A DNA stretch of 64,000 nucleotides from Mytilus galloprovincialis (Eukaryota > Mollusca > Bivalvia > Mytilida > Mytilidae), in assembly GCF_965363235.1 (NCBI RefSeq), contig NC_134840.1:95740416-95804415 (forward strand), read 5' to 3'. The notes under the pieces are model-generated. The model was not told the DNA's origin and did not search any database. It saw only the letters and a list, made by a program, of their open reading frames with translations. Shown piece by piece: positions 24,306-35,499 of the stretch. Position 1 is the first letter of the stretch, and each line of letters starts with the position of its first letter. Position numbers and translations under genes: made by a program.

Positions 24306-27121
24306 ATGAGCTTCATCTACAGTATTTTAATGGTGAGTATAAATTTTTTGTGGAAAAACCTTTTGATTTTCTTCTAATTATTAAATATTTTTTTTGCCAA
24401 ATATTTTTGTTAAGCTTATTTTTTCTTTCGCAAGCTATCGCTTTGATTTTTTTAACATGATGTGGTTTCACCACTGACCCTGTGAAGACTTTCTTTTTTG
24501 TATGCCATTCATAAGATAGTAGAGGGGCATTATGTTTTTTGGTCTGTGTGTCCGTTTGTTCGTCGTAGGGTCCGCCCGTGCGTTCGTTCGTCTGTACGTC
24601 CGTCACTCCGCCTGTCCCGTGTGAGGTTAAAGTTTTGGTCTAGGTCGTCTTTGCTGAAGTTGAGGTCCCCTCAACTTGATCCTTAGTACACATGTGACCT
24701 ATCATAATATCTTTCTAATTTTAATTCCAAATACGAGTTTTGACGCCAATTTCACGATCTACTGAACATAGAAAATGATCGTGTGAGGGTACTTTGGACA
24801 CATTCTTGTTTCATTGTATTTTTCTTCTGAAACTTCTGCTCTTACTTGACCGAGATTTGAGAACCCGAATGCACAACCACAGAAAAGGTAACCTGTCCAA
24901 ATTTTCATATATACTCCGAAATCAAAAGTCGGTAATATACAAACTGACTACGACGTCTTCTTATATAAGTAATTGCCCCTTCTGTTAAATAAACATATCG
25001 CCTGTTTTAATTTTAATGAAACGATTGGAAATATTTGACCTTGAAAAGAGTAAACCGGAAGTGACCTTGACCAAGCCGAAAGTAGTGTTTTAACAGATTT
25101 TCATTGATAACATTCATAATTTTCATATAATTGTGGAATCTGGGTACAAATGTATAAAATTGCCTTAAATGAGACAAAAAAAATATTTTGTTAACCGGAA
25201 GTGGTAGAATATTGGTCTTATTTCAAGTAGAAGTCCTTTTTCGGAATCAAGAGAACTTTTGAAATTATCTTTAAAGTTAGACCAAAAGTAAAAGAAAAAC
25301 ATGACATGACTGTTCCTTATGAGGTGCTGACAAAGCTTTGTTACTTTGTGCGAATCCATCATTCAAGATGGCCACCAGCGGGGTATCAGGGCAAGATTTA
25401 TCATTAATTGACCCATTCAATACCTATTTTGGTATTTTAGTTTTCTCATTACCAATTCTCAATCAAAAAGGGGAAAAGGCTTAATTTTTTGTATGTTTAT
25501 GATCATCCGGTTGTTTTTTTGTTGTTCATACTAGTCCGGAAGTTAACAAGGGATATATAGATTAGACCGTTGGTTTTTCCGTTTGAATGGTTTTACACGT
25601 CTAGTAATTTTGGGGCCCTTTATAGCTTGTTGTTCGGTGTGAGCCAAGGCTCCGTGTTGAAGGCCGTACTTTAACTTATAATGGTTTACTTTTTGAATTG
25701 TTATTTGGATGGAGAGTTGTCTCTTTGGCACTCACACCACATCTTCCTATATCTATATAAAGGAAAACAATGAATTTGTTTCTGTACAATTTAAATGACA
25801 AGGGTGGATTAAGGAATTTTCAAGAGAGGCGGGTGCTTGTAAATTCAGATCGATTATAGCATTGATATGTTTGGTTATTTTTCAGGCACTTATTTTCTTA
25901 CCAGATGGCATTGCATTCCCATTCCCTGGTGAAGATGGCACAAAAGAAGATCTTGTTAGATATTATTTTAGTCGACTTTATACAACAAAAGAAATCTGTG
26001 GATTTCTTATGTTATATCATGGTATTATAGTGAGCTTCTCGACGATAGAAAGAATTAAAAGGAGACTTCGATTAAGGCGACGCCAAAACCAAGCCCCAAT
26101 ATTACTTGTATGTCAGAAAATATATGAACTACGTGCTAATGGCTTTACAAATGTAGGATACAAGTCAATGTGGAGACTCCTCAACTCAAATTACAATATC
26201 ACTGTTTCACAGGAAAATGTAAGAAATTGCTTGGGTTTCATAGACACTAATGGCGTAAGCTTAAGAAGAAGGCACAGACTTCAGAGAAGGAGTTATTACA
26301 ATAGTGGACCGAACTATCTGATACACATAGACGGTTACGACAAGATCAAACCATATGGTATTGCCATTCACGGAGCTATTGATGGCTATTCTAGAAGAAT
26401 ATTGTGGCTAAAAGCAGGTTGCTCCAACAACAACCCTAGATACATTGCTAAGTTTTACATTGATTTTGTGAAGGAATTACGACGAGTTCCCCGAGCCATT
26501 CGTGCTGACGCTGGCACCGAGAACGTTTTGGTAAAAGACTTACACATTGCATTGCGATTCGTTCATGGGGATGACATATCTGGATTAAACAGTTTTTTAA
26601 CAGGAAGATCAACAGGAAACCAAAGAATTGAAAGGTTGTGGAGAAGTCTTTCGGAATATTTAATGTTATTTTGGAGAAATACATTTGCGAACATGCGTGA
26701 TATTGGACTTTTTAGTACCGCAGATCATCTCCATATTGAATGTTTAAGATTTTGTTTTCTTCCTTTAATTCAGACTCAACTAAATCAGTTTATGGAAAAC
26801 TGGAACGACCATAGAATACGCAGACAACGACAAGAGGTTATAGTCCCATCGGGTATTCCAAACGTTCTCTATTTTCAACCTGAAATATATGATTCGTCTG
26901 ATTTTTCTTTTCCTATACTATGCAATGACCAGACATTGAGTGAACTTGAAAATGAGCATACTTCAGACTTACCAGTAAGAGGGTGTTCCGAAGACTTCAT
27001 GCATCTCATCGGATACCTTAGTGGCGAAGAACCAATGCAAGCCCTTATTCCACAAACCCTTGACGAAGCTTTTCAAAACTTTTGTACACTCATTTATATT
27101 TGTAATGGTTGTAGGATTTAG
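24306..27121 (+). CDS. Integrase-like (DDE) protein A, spliced, 420 aa
   Basis: Proposed exons are 24306-24332 (9 codons, donor ATG|GTGAGT) and 25886-27121 (acceptor …TTTTTCAG, 411 codons and a TAG). The intron is phase 0, ~1.55 kb. The N-terminal part has a helix-turn-helix-like region (EICGFLMLYHG … IERIKRRLRLRRR). The core has NYLIHIDGYD, RADAGTEN and NQRIERLW; the likely catalytic residues are D158, D217 and E258, with 40 residues between the last two. C-terminal to this is a conserved RIRRQRQEVIVPSGIPNVLY block. It is the fold of retroviral-type integrases and rve transposases, which cut and join DNA ends; it resembles the poorly studied stand-alone integrase-core proteins of animals and fungi. 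By eye over half the core residues match gene B at 42081-46643. The start is inferred from the matching short exon in B; an in-frame ATG also exists at 24186. Confidence 0.7.
24333..25885 (+). other. Intron of integrase A with repeat insertions
   Basis: Contains a dispersed repeat (24520-24800; GGGGCATTATGTTTTTTGG, TTGGTCTGTGTGTCCG) whose reverse-complement relative is at 33575-33745. A second repeat (25548-25760) is listed separately. AAGGTCA/TGACCTTGA-rich text lies at 25040-25080. Confidence 0.55.
25548..25760 (+). repeat. Dispersed mussel-type repeat, subfamily A
   Basis: Signature AGATTAGACCGTTGG, GGGGCCCTTTATAGC, GTGTGAGCCAAGGCTCCG and GGATGGAGAGTTGTC. Nearly the same sequence occurs at 32163-32432, 33995-34255, 48598-48802, 51677-51990 and 56155-56442. 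Confidence 0.82.
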
Positions 27122-27689
27122 GTTTAAGCCATGCAACGTTACTTTCTTCAAATTAGCCTTAAAGTCAGTTTTGTTGTTTGTGTGAAACGAATGATATGTA
27201 ATGGCAGAAATCTGAAAAACAATTTTCTAATGGAAGAAGGACAACACGTTGGCGGGAACCTGCTTAGACTACCTGCTTATACATGGATTCACCTTATTTG
27301 CGACTAAAAATTTAGTTTATTATAATCTTTTTGCAAATTAGATTTGTTACAGTATTTGCATAATCTGGGATTATTTATAATTACTGAAAATTTCAGGGAT
27401 CTACATAATCACTGAAATTTCAAGTATTCTACATAATCCCTTATTATCCATTTTCACTGTAACATGCACTCTATTAACTATATTGAAAGATGTTGGGTTT
27501 TTTTAATTAAACAGATAGACACGATTTTTTGAATCTAAAATGCTTGTCATATTTGCATAACTTATTAAAGTACCTATCTCATATAGCAGCCGCGTATAGA
27601 AAAATAGTTTGTGTTGGGAATTAGGGTGATGGAAACGCAATTTCATTTTTGGCTACCCTAAAATAAACACTTTAACATACTTCAGATAG
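27122..27689. other. 3' flank of integrase A
   Basis: AT-rich with repeated TTACATAATC-like text (27350-27450). No gene recognised. Confidence 0.4.
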
Positions 27690-27885
27690 GGTATGAGTGT
27701 TGATAAGACACAATGTAGTTAAAGTTGGCAATAAAATGTTTCAGTACGGCATTCGATCCACAGCCGTGGCTCACACCGAACAGCAAGCTGAAAAGGGCCA
27801 TTACAATAACAGTGTAACAAATTCCAACGTGACAACCAACGGTCTAATTAATAAACAAACGAGAAAGGAAAACCACATATGAACC
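27690..27885 (-). repeat. Diverged subfamily A dispersed repeat (minus)
   Basis: CCGTGGCTCACACCGAACAG, AAAGGGCC and AACCAACGGTCTAAT match the reverse complement of the family A signature. Confidence 0.72.
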
Positions 27886-28014
27886 ACACCAACAAACGAT
27901 AGCTACTGAAAAATAGGTCCCTGACTTAGTACAGCTGCATACAATGCAGTGGTTATAAACTTTTTAACAGACGTTGACCTTATCCTGAGACAAACACAGT
28001 ATTGTACCATTACT

Positions 28015-28150
28015 CATAAATACATAATACATGTATCAAAGATGTCAGGCTTACAATTTATATTACACCAGACGCGCATTTCGTCTATTAAAGACTCAAC
28101 AATGACGCTCGAATTGAAGTATATTGAAAGGCCAAATAAAGCAAACAAAT
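28015..28150. repeat. Dispersed repeat with CCAGACGCGCATTTCGTC
   Basis: CACCAGACGCGCATTTCGTC followed by AAAGACTCAACAATGACGCT. I recall this as a recurrent mussel repeat; it is a single copy in this window. Confidence 0.45.
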
Positions 28151-28689
28151 GAAAACAAAAAAGTTTCAAAAGGTTGTGCCTGTCACGGAATAGAAGTTCC
28201 TTCATAACATAAGTTCCAAAAGGAAAATATATTCTGGAATATTATTCCCACAGGAATAAATATTACAGTATATGTTCCTTAATGGATTAAAAGAAATATT
28301 CTACTCAATGGAAGAAATATTCTACTCAATAAAACTACAGTTGGGTGCGATGGTATGATATGTATCACACAACAAGTTTTTATTGAATTAAAGAAATGTA
28401 TTACAATAGTGTCAACGGGCCAACTAAAGACTCAAAGTCTTTAACCTAACGGGTACCTATAGAGACTCTAAAAATGACTGATAAAATGAAAAACCAATTC
28501 TTCAGGGAACAATTGAAGGTCTTTCCATCTCGATACTAAGAATGAATTTTAAAAAAAGATGTTAGAAAAAGTCACTCCTTGTTGATTTGATTTGGTACCT
28601 CAAACTGATATAAAAAAAAAGATTAATAGGTATATGCAGGAGACTTTATTGTTTTATAATGAACAAGCAATAATTTAAGGTCAAAATCT
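28151..28689. other. AT-rich DNA with GGAATATT-type short repeats
   Basis: A cluster of ATATTCTACTCAAT-like text lies at 28295-28330. No gene recognised. Confidence 0.4.
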
Positions 28690-29545
28690 GAAACGTCAAT
28701 TTGACCGTGACCTAAATTTCAAGGCCATAGGTCAGTGATCTCAAATCAAAATACCCCAGGTCAATCACTTGTATGGTTGTGGAGAAATACCGATTTCAAA
28801 TACAAAAGGGGAGAAAACTCCTATAAGGGTTGACCAAACACTTCGACTTAAATGGGTAGAAGTTGCCCCTTATGGTAAACAGTAATTTGGCAAACACATC
28901 ATATCATTAACTGTTACAGTTTCTTTGAATATAGATTACAAGCAAAATCCACAAATTTTGAAAATGACCTTGACCTTCAACCTTGACCTCAAATTCAATG
29001 TCATATGTCAGGGAACTCAAATCGAAAGGCCCGAGGTCAATCACTTGTATTGTTGTGGAGAAATAATGATTTCAAATACATAAGGGGAGAAAACTCCTAT
29101 AAGGGTTAACTAAAACACTTCGACTGAAATAGGTTGAAGTTGCACCTTACTGTAAACAGTAATTTGGCAACACATCATATCATTAACTGTAACAGTTTCT
29201 TTTGAATAACGATAACAAGCAAAATTCAATATTTATAACATGACCATGACCTCAATTTCAAGGTCATGGGTCAGTGAACTCAAATTGGAAGGTCCGAGGT
29301 CAATCACTTGTATGGTTGTGGAGAAATAATGATTTCAAATATATAAGGGGAGAAAACTCCTATAAGGGTTAACCAAAACACTTCGACTGAATAGGTTGAA
29401 GTTGCGCCTTATTGTAAACAGTAATTTGGCAAATATATCATTTCATTAACTGTAACAGTTTCTTTTGAATAACGATAACAAGCAAAATTCAAAATTTATA
29501 ACATGACCTTGATCTTTGACCTTGACCTCAAAGTCCTTCAAATAG
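28690..29545. repeat. ~270-bp tandem repeat, three copies plus a partial
   Basis: Landmark CAATCACTTGTATGGTTGTG recurs near 28762, 29038 (one change) and 29301, giving periods of ~276 and ~263 bp. Each unit has ACTCCTATAAGGGTT, AACACTTCGACT, ACAGTAATTTGGCAA and several TGACCT/AGGTCA motifs. No open frame. Confidence 0.9.
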
Positions 29546-29682
29546 ACCAAGGACTTCATATCTAAAGACTGTATGCCTCTACGACTTATACCGTATGAAT
29601 TTATCCAACATATCGCCTATCTTAAATTTTCAAAGGGAAATAACTCCCATAAGATGTGTTCCGATCACGTCAAAATAAAACC

Positions 29683-30230
29683 ACGGGGGGGGGGGGGGAG
29701 GGGGGGGTAACTTCTTATTATTGGGTATACGGGGATGTGCCAAAAATATGGGTCATAATTTTGCGAGATTTTATATAGAAATGATCCTCCTTTTTAATGA
29801 CATCTTATATTAAAATGCCTTTACGTTTGATAACTGTATATGGATTTTGGGTATGATCTACATATCATATATAAATATGCTATTGAGAATCTTACAATAT
29901 TAATGGTCAATTATTATATTAAATGAAATCAATTCATTTGAAAGTTCACCTTTCAAATAAGTTCCCAAACGAACCCAGGAAATTTGTCGCCTGAGTTAGT
30001 GCTTATATAAGCATGAAGTATAGGTCATTCTTTCTTAAATGTTTTTATAACTATAGGTACTGAATTTCAGTCGAACTACGTGTATCTCGAAATATTTCTC
30101 TGGTCCGGCTGACTTCGACATAACGAGAGTCGACTGTATTAAAATGGGTACGTTTTTTGAGGCAAAAATGGCACACCCTTACCAAAAAAAATATCGAAGT
30201 TACCCCCCCCCCCCCCCCCCCCCCAACCGG
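29683..30230. mobile_element. MITE with homopolymer G/C ends
   Basis: The left end is a run of ~20 G (one A) followed by TAACTTC and ATGTGCCAAAAATA. The right end is the inverted equivalent: GGCACACCC … GAAGTTA then ~24 C. Near 30080-30140, CTTCGACATAACGAGAGTCG recalls pogo/Tigger-type MITE text. No coding sequence. Homopolymer lengths are likely to be uncertain in any assembly. Confidence 0.6.
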
Positions 30231-31343
30231 GAATAAAACAAATCATTCTTAAGAGTAGACGAACAATTTGGTGAAAACAATTTGTAAAAGATTAAGTGTT
30301 CGGTCACACATGATGAGTTTTGAAACCCCCATTACTGTACAACATCATTGGCCAAACATCCATTCCATAAGTGGTAAAACAAAAAAGCATCTCAGACGGC
30401 TGAAGAAGAAAAAAATATAATTAGAAGAAACACAAAAAGTCTTTCCACGAAAAGTGGAAAAACCTCATAATTCAAAAAGAAAAACCAACGGTATAATCTA
30501 TACACACAACTGCCGAGAAAGACTTTTAAACCAAATCAACAAACGACAACCACTGAACAACATATGACATTGGATATATGTGTAAAAATGCAGCCGAAGT
30601 TTGCTACTCAGTTTCAAGAAAAATAACTTTCCAATAGACTAATATATATTGAAAGGGGATTAATTAAGAAAGCAAAAGAGCAAACAAAAATATAGAGGTC
30701 AATGTGCTTGTTTTTGAGATATTAGCTATTGAAATTTAGGCGGGAAAACGTTCTCTCTTGACTTTTCATAGTCTTATCATTGACAAGCTAAAGTTCTCAA
30801 AACTATTAAAAACTAATTAATATTTTATAAGACTTTTACAAATGGCTTATAATTATACATGTAAAAGATTTATAAAATGAATGAGGGTCAATGGGCAAAT
30901 TATTTTAAGGCATTCAAATGGATAAAACCAGAAGATTTCGAAAATCTGATAAAAATTCCAAAACATGACAAGCGAACATCCTACCCTTAACAGACGTCAT
31001 AACCTGAGACAGTAGTGTAACATTAAACAATTATTGTAATTTTTTACCCGAGATGGGTTGTTTTCTTCGAGGGCTGTAAACCGAGAGAAAAAAAACTTCA
31101 ATCAAGGATAAACAATTTGGATGTTTGCCTTGTATGATGGCAATGAATCACATCGGGTATCCAAATCCGAAGAACAAACAGCAAGATCTCAAAAAGTGTT
31201 TATCATGATTTTAAAACTTGTTTTATTCATATTTTGAGGTTCGATTTTTCCAAACTTACATGTCAGCTCAAAGACATCAAGTGAACTGATAAAAAGAAAT
31301 ACGTCTTCGACCTGTACATCTTCCAAAAATTGGGGGATTTATA
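30231..31343. other. AT-rich DNA with a subfamily A scrap
   Basis: Positions 30475-30570 carry AAACCAACGGTATAATCTAT and CAACAAACGACAACCACTG, a diverged minus-strand piece of the family A repeat. Otherwise nothing recognised. Confidence 0.45.
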
Positions 31344-31901
31344 TGGCAAGCCCTTTTACTATTTATTCGAATTTCAAGATATCTCCTATAATATATAAGA
31401 TATCTTATATAATATATAAGATATCTCCTTTAATATATAAGATATCTTATATAATAGATATCTCATATATATATTATATAAGATATCTCCTAAAGTTTAT
31501 AAGATATCTCCTAAAGTTTATAAGATATCTCCTAAAGTTTATAAGATATCTCATATAGTTTATAAGATATCTTATATGTAATTTATAAGATATCTTATAA
31601 AGTATATGAAATATCTTATAAACAACTTTTATATCAGATATCTTATATAGTTTATAAGATATGTTATATAGTTTATATAAGATATGTTATATAGTTTATA
31701 AGATATCTCATATAGTTTATAAGATATCTTATATAGTTTATGAGATATCTTATAAAGACAATTATATAACTATATGAGATATCTTAAAAACTATTAAAGA
31801 TATCTTATAAACTATATAAGATATCTTATAAACTATATAAGATATCTTATAAAGTTTATGAGATATCTTGAAGTAAGAATAAATAGCAAAACGGCTTGCC
31901 A
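31344..31901. mobile_element. TA-flanked foldback MITE filled with GATATC repeats
   Basis: The termini TGGCAAGCC and GGCTTGCCA are part of ~40-bp inverted ends that include CTATTTATTC and TTCAAGATATC. The flanking TA (31342-31343 and 31902-31903) fits a Tc1/mariner-type duplication. The interior is a run of ~21-24-bp units with AAGATATCTTATAT and its reverse, so the whole element is a multi-way palindrome. A lone related end lies at 33240-33272. Confidence 0.8.
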
Positions 31902-32162
31902 TAGGTTTACAATATAGTCATTTTCATTTATCAACTAGCAGGCTGTTTGTTGTTGTATTCGTGCTTTGTCGCGAGATGTGTTTGTTCTCGTTGTTGTATT
32001 TTGTGTACTTCGTATTTTTGATAGAGTTTAGCTATTTTAATTAATATTTTATAGTGCGTCATTTCTTGTTGCAATGTTGTACTGCTGTATCAGGTTAAGG
32101 TCAAAGGTTGGTGTCTGTTAAAATCTTCAAACCGGCACCTGCATATATTATATGCACCTTTC
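31902..32162. other. Repeat-like flank, no gene
   Basis: T/G-rich text (TTGTTGTATTCGTGCTTTG) that reads like more dispersed repeat; not classified. Confidence 0.3.
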
Positions 32163-32432
32163 CTAAGTTAGGAACCAGCAGTGGTTGTCGTTTGTTGGAA
32201 TGTTTCATAGATGTTTCTCGTTTCTCGTTTTGTAAATAGATTAGACCGTCTGTTTTCCTGTTTGAATTTTGTTACACTGATTATTTTGCGGCTGTTTATA
32301 GCTTACTGTACGATGTGAGTTAATGCTCCGTGTTGAAGGTCGTACTGAGACCTATGATTGTTAACTTTTTTAACATTATGACTTGGATGGAACCTTGTCT
32401 CATTGGCACACTTATCACATCTTCTTATTGAT
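32163..32432 (+). repeat. Dispersed mussel-type repeat, subfamily A
   Basis: GTTGTCGTTTGTTGG, AGATTAGACCGTC, TGCTCCGTGTTGAAGG and CTCATTGGCAC in family order. Diverged relative to 56155-56442. Confidence 0.78.
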
Positions 32433-32813
32433 TGTTATTTAAACCTTCCTAGATTTTGTTTAAAAGAAATTTGGCATAATTCCTTGTGCTTCAACTTTTA
32501 TTACATGGTGATACATCCACATGCCAAATTAACGCATATATATATAATGAATAAAGTAAGGAAAAGTAACACCTTGAGGTCAATGTCACATTAAGATCAT
32601 CGTGGCACCGGACACATCATCCCACGACGATATATTCACATGCAATGAGGCCAAAGAACACAAGCCTATGTCAAATGAGAAAAAGTCATGTCCTGGTCAA
32701 GCGTTTTTAGACTAAATCTGCATTAGCTGTAGGTGAAAAGGGGGAGGTTGAGATTCACGAAACACCCGTTTTTAACCCGCCGCATTTTACTTGTCTCTTT
32801 GGTAGCAATACAC
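32433..32813. other. AT-rich DNA with an old LINE-tail relic
   Basis: Positions 32725-32800 (GGGGGAGGTTGAGATTCACG, TTTTTAACCCGCCGCATTTT) are an old relative of the repeat at 35807-36150. Confidence 0.5.
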
Positions 32814-32976
32814 CAGAGGCGGATTTAGGGGTGTGCCACGGTGGCCAGGCTCCCCCCTTTTTTGGAAAAAAAATGTGGTTGCTTATAGAGGGAATCACTG
32901 AAGCGTAACTGAAGTGGGCCCCCTCTTAGGTCAGTTAGTGGGCCCCCACTTATGACAATTTCTGGATCCGCCACTG
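32814..32976. mobile_element. Short MITE with GGCGGAT-type inverted ends
   Basis: Left CAGAGGCGGATTTAGG, right CTGGATCCGCCACTG (inverse CAGTGGCGGATCCAG). TACAC lies directly outside both ends (32809-32813, 32977-32981) and may be part of a degraded target duplication. hAT-like by terminus. Confidence 0.6.
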
Positions 32977-33229
32977 TACACATGTACAATTAGGATTCGA
33001 CCCGGAACGTGTTAATTATTGGTATTATATATTAATATGAGGAAATCAAAAGGGCCGGGAATGTATCGGGAATGGTGAAAATTTGGTTAACACCATTGTC
33101 CTATATTAGTGGCGGGGGTCATTAGTTACATATAAAGTTAAATTCTTTAATTCGTCCGGCGTTTTTAAGTCATGACGGCTGACATTTAATTGGACCTGGC
33201 GATCGTTATTTTAGTATTATAGATGTGAG

Positions 33230-33275
33230 ATTATCCTGAAGTTATAATAAATAGTAAAACGGCTTCCCATACATA
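33230..33275. repeat. Solo end of the GATATC foldback MITE
   Basis: AATAAATAGTAAAACGGCTT followed by CCCATA matches the right end of the element at 31344-31901. No partner end nearby. Confidence 0.6.
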
Positions 33276-33574
33276 TTGTGTATAATTCCATTTTTAGTAA
33301 TATCGTTTTTGCGGGGCTCGATATTTATACATCCCGCCAGTGTCCTGTTGTGTTATTGTTAATCATATTTTTGTATTCTTGTTTTTAATTTATTTTTTTT
33401 GGTTAATGATGTCTTGTCTAATTATTTTTTTTTTTTTTGTTTTTATACACTTATCCCGTTTTTATGGTATTTAAAATTCTAACACTGTCTGTATTGACTG
33501 CTGTTCCCCGATTTTTGATTATTGTCAATATATGTAATACTATGCGTCTATCATACCAGTAAGAGTTTTAGTTA
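33276..33574. other. AT-rich DNA, nothing recognised
   Basis: Contains a T13 run near 33427 and no recognised gene. Confidence 0.35.
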
Positions 33575-33745
33575 AATTTAAGCCACCACTTCTACATACC
33601 ATAAGGAACCTCTGTACTAAGTTTCAAGATGATTGGACTTCAGCTTCATCAAAAAATACCTTGACCAAAAACTTTTAACCTGAAGTGGACGGACGAACGA
33701 ACGAACGGACGCACAGACCAGAAAACATAATGCTCGTAGGTAGCA
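33575..33745. repeat. Dispersed repeat ending GGACGGACGAACGAACG
   Basis: The minus-strand equivalent of 24520-24600 (GCACAGACCAGAAAACATAA). GAACGAACGGACG is a common tail of non-autonomous mollusc repeats. Confidence 0.6.
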
Positions 33746-33994
33746 TAAAAATTAAAATCTGGTAGACATGCACATCCTTAGGTTAGGGTTTAAACATCTT
33801 AAAGTATTAAAAGCAATACACTTCCAAAAACTGAAGAAGCAGCTAAACAGACAAATCATGTATCTATTTCCAGACTGGTAAATTAACATGGCTCTCAAAT
33901 TATTGTTACTGGACATAATAAAAAGATTATCCATTAATGATCTTCATGTCTCCAATATACATTAAAACTCGTTGCATTGTTATATGCACCCATC

Positions 33995-34255
33995 CTATGT
34001 CAGCTCTTTGTTCAGTGATTGTCGTTTGTTGGTGTGCCTTATAGGTGTTTTTGTATCTCAATTTATATATAAAGATAGACTTTTAGTTTTCCTGTTTGGA
34101 TTACTTTACGCTGGTCATTTTGGGGCCCTTTATAGCATGCTCTTTGTTGCAAGCCAAGACAATGTGTTGAAGGCCATACTATCACCAATAACGGTTTACT
34201 TTAATACATTGTGACTTGGATGGAGGTTTGTCTCATTGGCATCACATCTTATTTA
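33995..34255 (+). repeat. Dispersed mussel-type repeat, subfamily A
   Basis: GTTTGTTGGTGTGCCTTATA, GGGGCCCTTTATAGC and TTGGATGGAGGTTTGTCTC in order. Diverged. Confidence 0.78.
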
Positions 34256-35499
34256 TATTAAATTCATTACCATGAAATTTTTATCAACTTGAAGAAACAG
34301 AAAATTTCTAACAATATGCACATCTCCATTCAGTGACCCCACATTGCTTTAGTACACTTGTACTACTACAAACAAGCATCTTATGAGCAGTAGTGGATTG
34401 TATGTTGGACAGACCACAGACTGACATAATGAAACATCTATATCACCCAAACTTAGTTTAAAGGTATTTAAAAATACTCTGGAGGGATCAAGTGACATTG
34501 TATACCCTAGACTTTGTAAGGAGCTAACCATTGATAAGCAGAAACGATAAAACTGTAGACTCAAAGCACAGAATAGGTAGGTTCATATTGAATCTTAAAA
34601 TTTGAAAGTCAACCTATTGTTATCAATCATTTGTGAATGGTAATAGTTGATCAAAGGTTGATTATGATCAATTAATAAATATATTAAAGCAATAATGAAT
34701 TAAAATAAAGAACAAAACATCATAACATTTTATTAAAGTTTGATCATCAGACCAGAGACCAATAAAATAAAAAATACAATTTGTATAAAATGAGAACTTA
34801 AATAAATAACAATGCAAGTTATGATTGCAATAAAAATATAACTTATAAGTCATAAAATGTTATAAAAGAAATACTTCAGGAATAATCATACAAATTTAAA
34901 TTTTAACTGAACATATGTCAATTAATTAATTACGTATGCTGTTATACTGTTGATATCATATAAATAGATATCAGTAATAAATAAACAGCCAAAACTCCCA
35001 GAAAGGTCTCAAATTATTATTAAAAATTAAAGGGCAGCTTTTTGTTGAGTCATTGGTCATTTTTTCTCCAATATATCTCATAGATTTTAATTTGATTGCT
35101 AAAAACTACAATTTACCGTTACACATAATTATGATCTTTTTTACAATGACATCCTTGTTTTTTCACCAAATAAGTTCTGTGCAGAATACCGCAGAAAATA
35201 TTTTAAAACATTTTAAAGAACATTAATACAAATCAATCTTGAGGTTTTAGTGGAGATTTTTTACAATCATACAATAAAATTAAACAGCAATATAGCTTAA
35301 ATTGCACATTAATGGCCATTTCTAGTTTGAGATAAATAAATTGAGCTTGATAATTTCTGTACCATTTGTCCTTGCAAAAATAGGGAAAATAAGAACTTAA
35401 AACTGTTTTGTGTTATCTAGTTTACATATGTCAAAATAGTTCCTTATGTTTTCCAAATCTTTAGCATAACAAACCAAAAAAAATGCTATAGTATATATA
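34256..35499. other. AT-rich DNA, nothing recognised
   Basis: No gene or known repeat recognised over ~1.2 kb; very A/T-rich. Confidence 0.4.

Noticed and set aside
31343-31558. 71-codon Ile/Tyr-rich frame
   Set aside because: By-product of the GATATC repeat.
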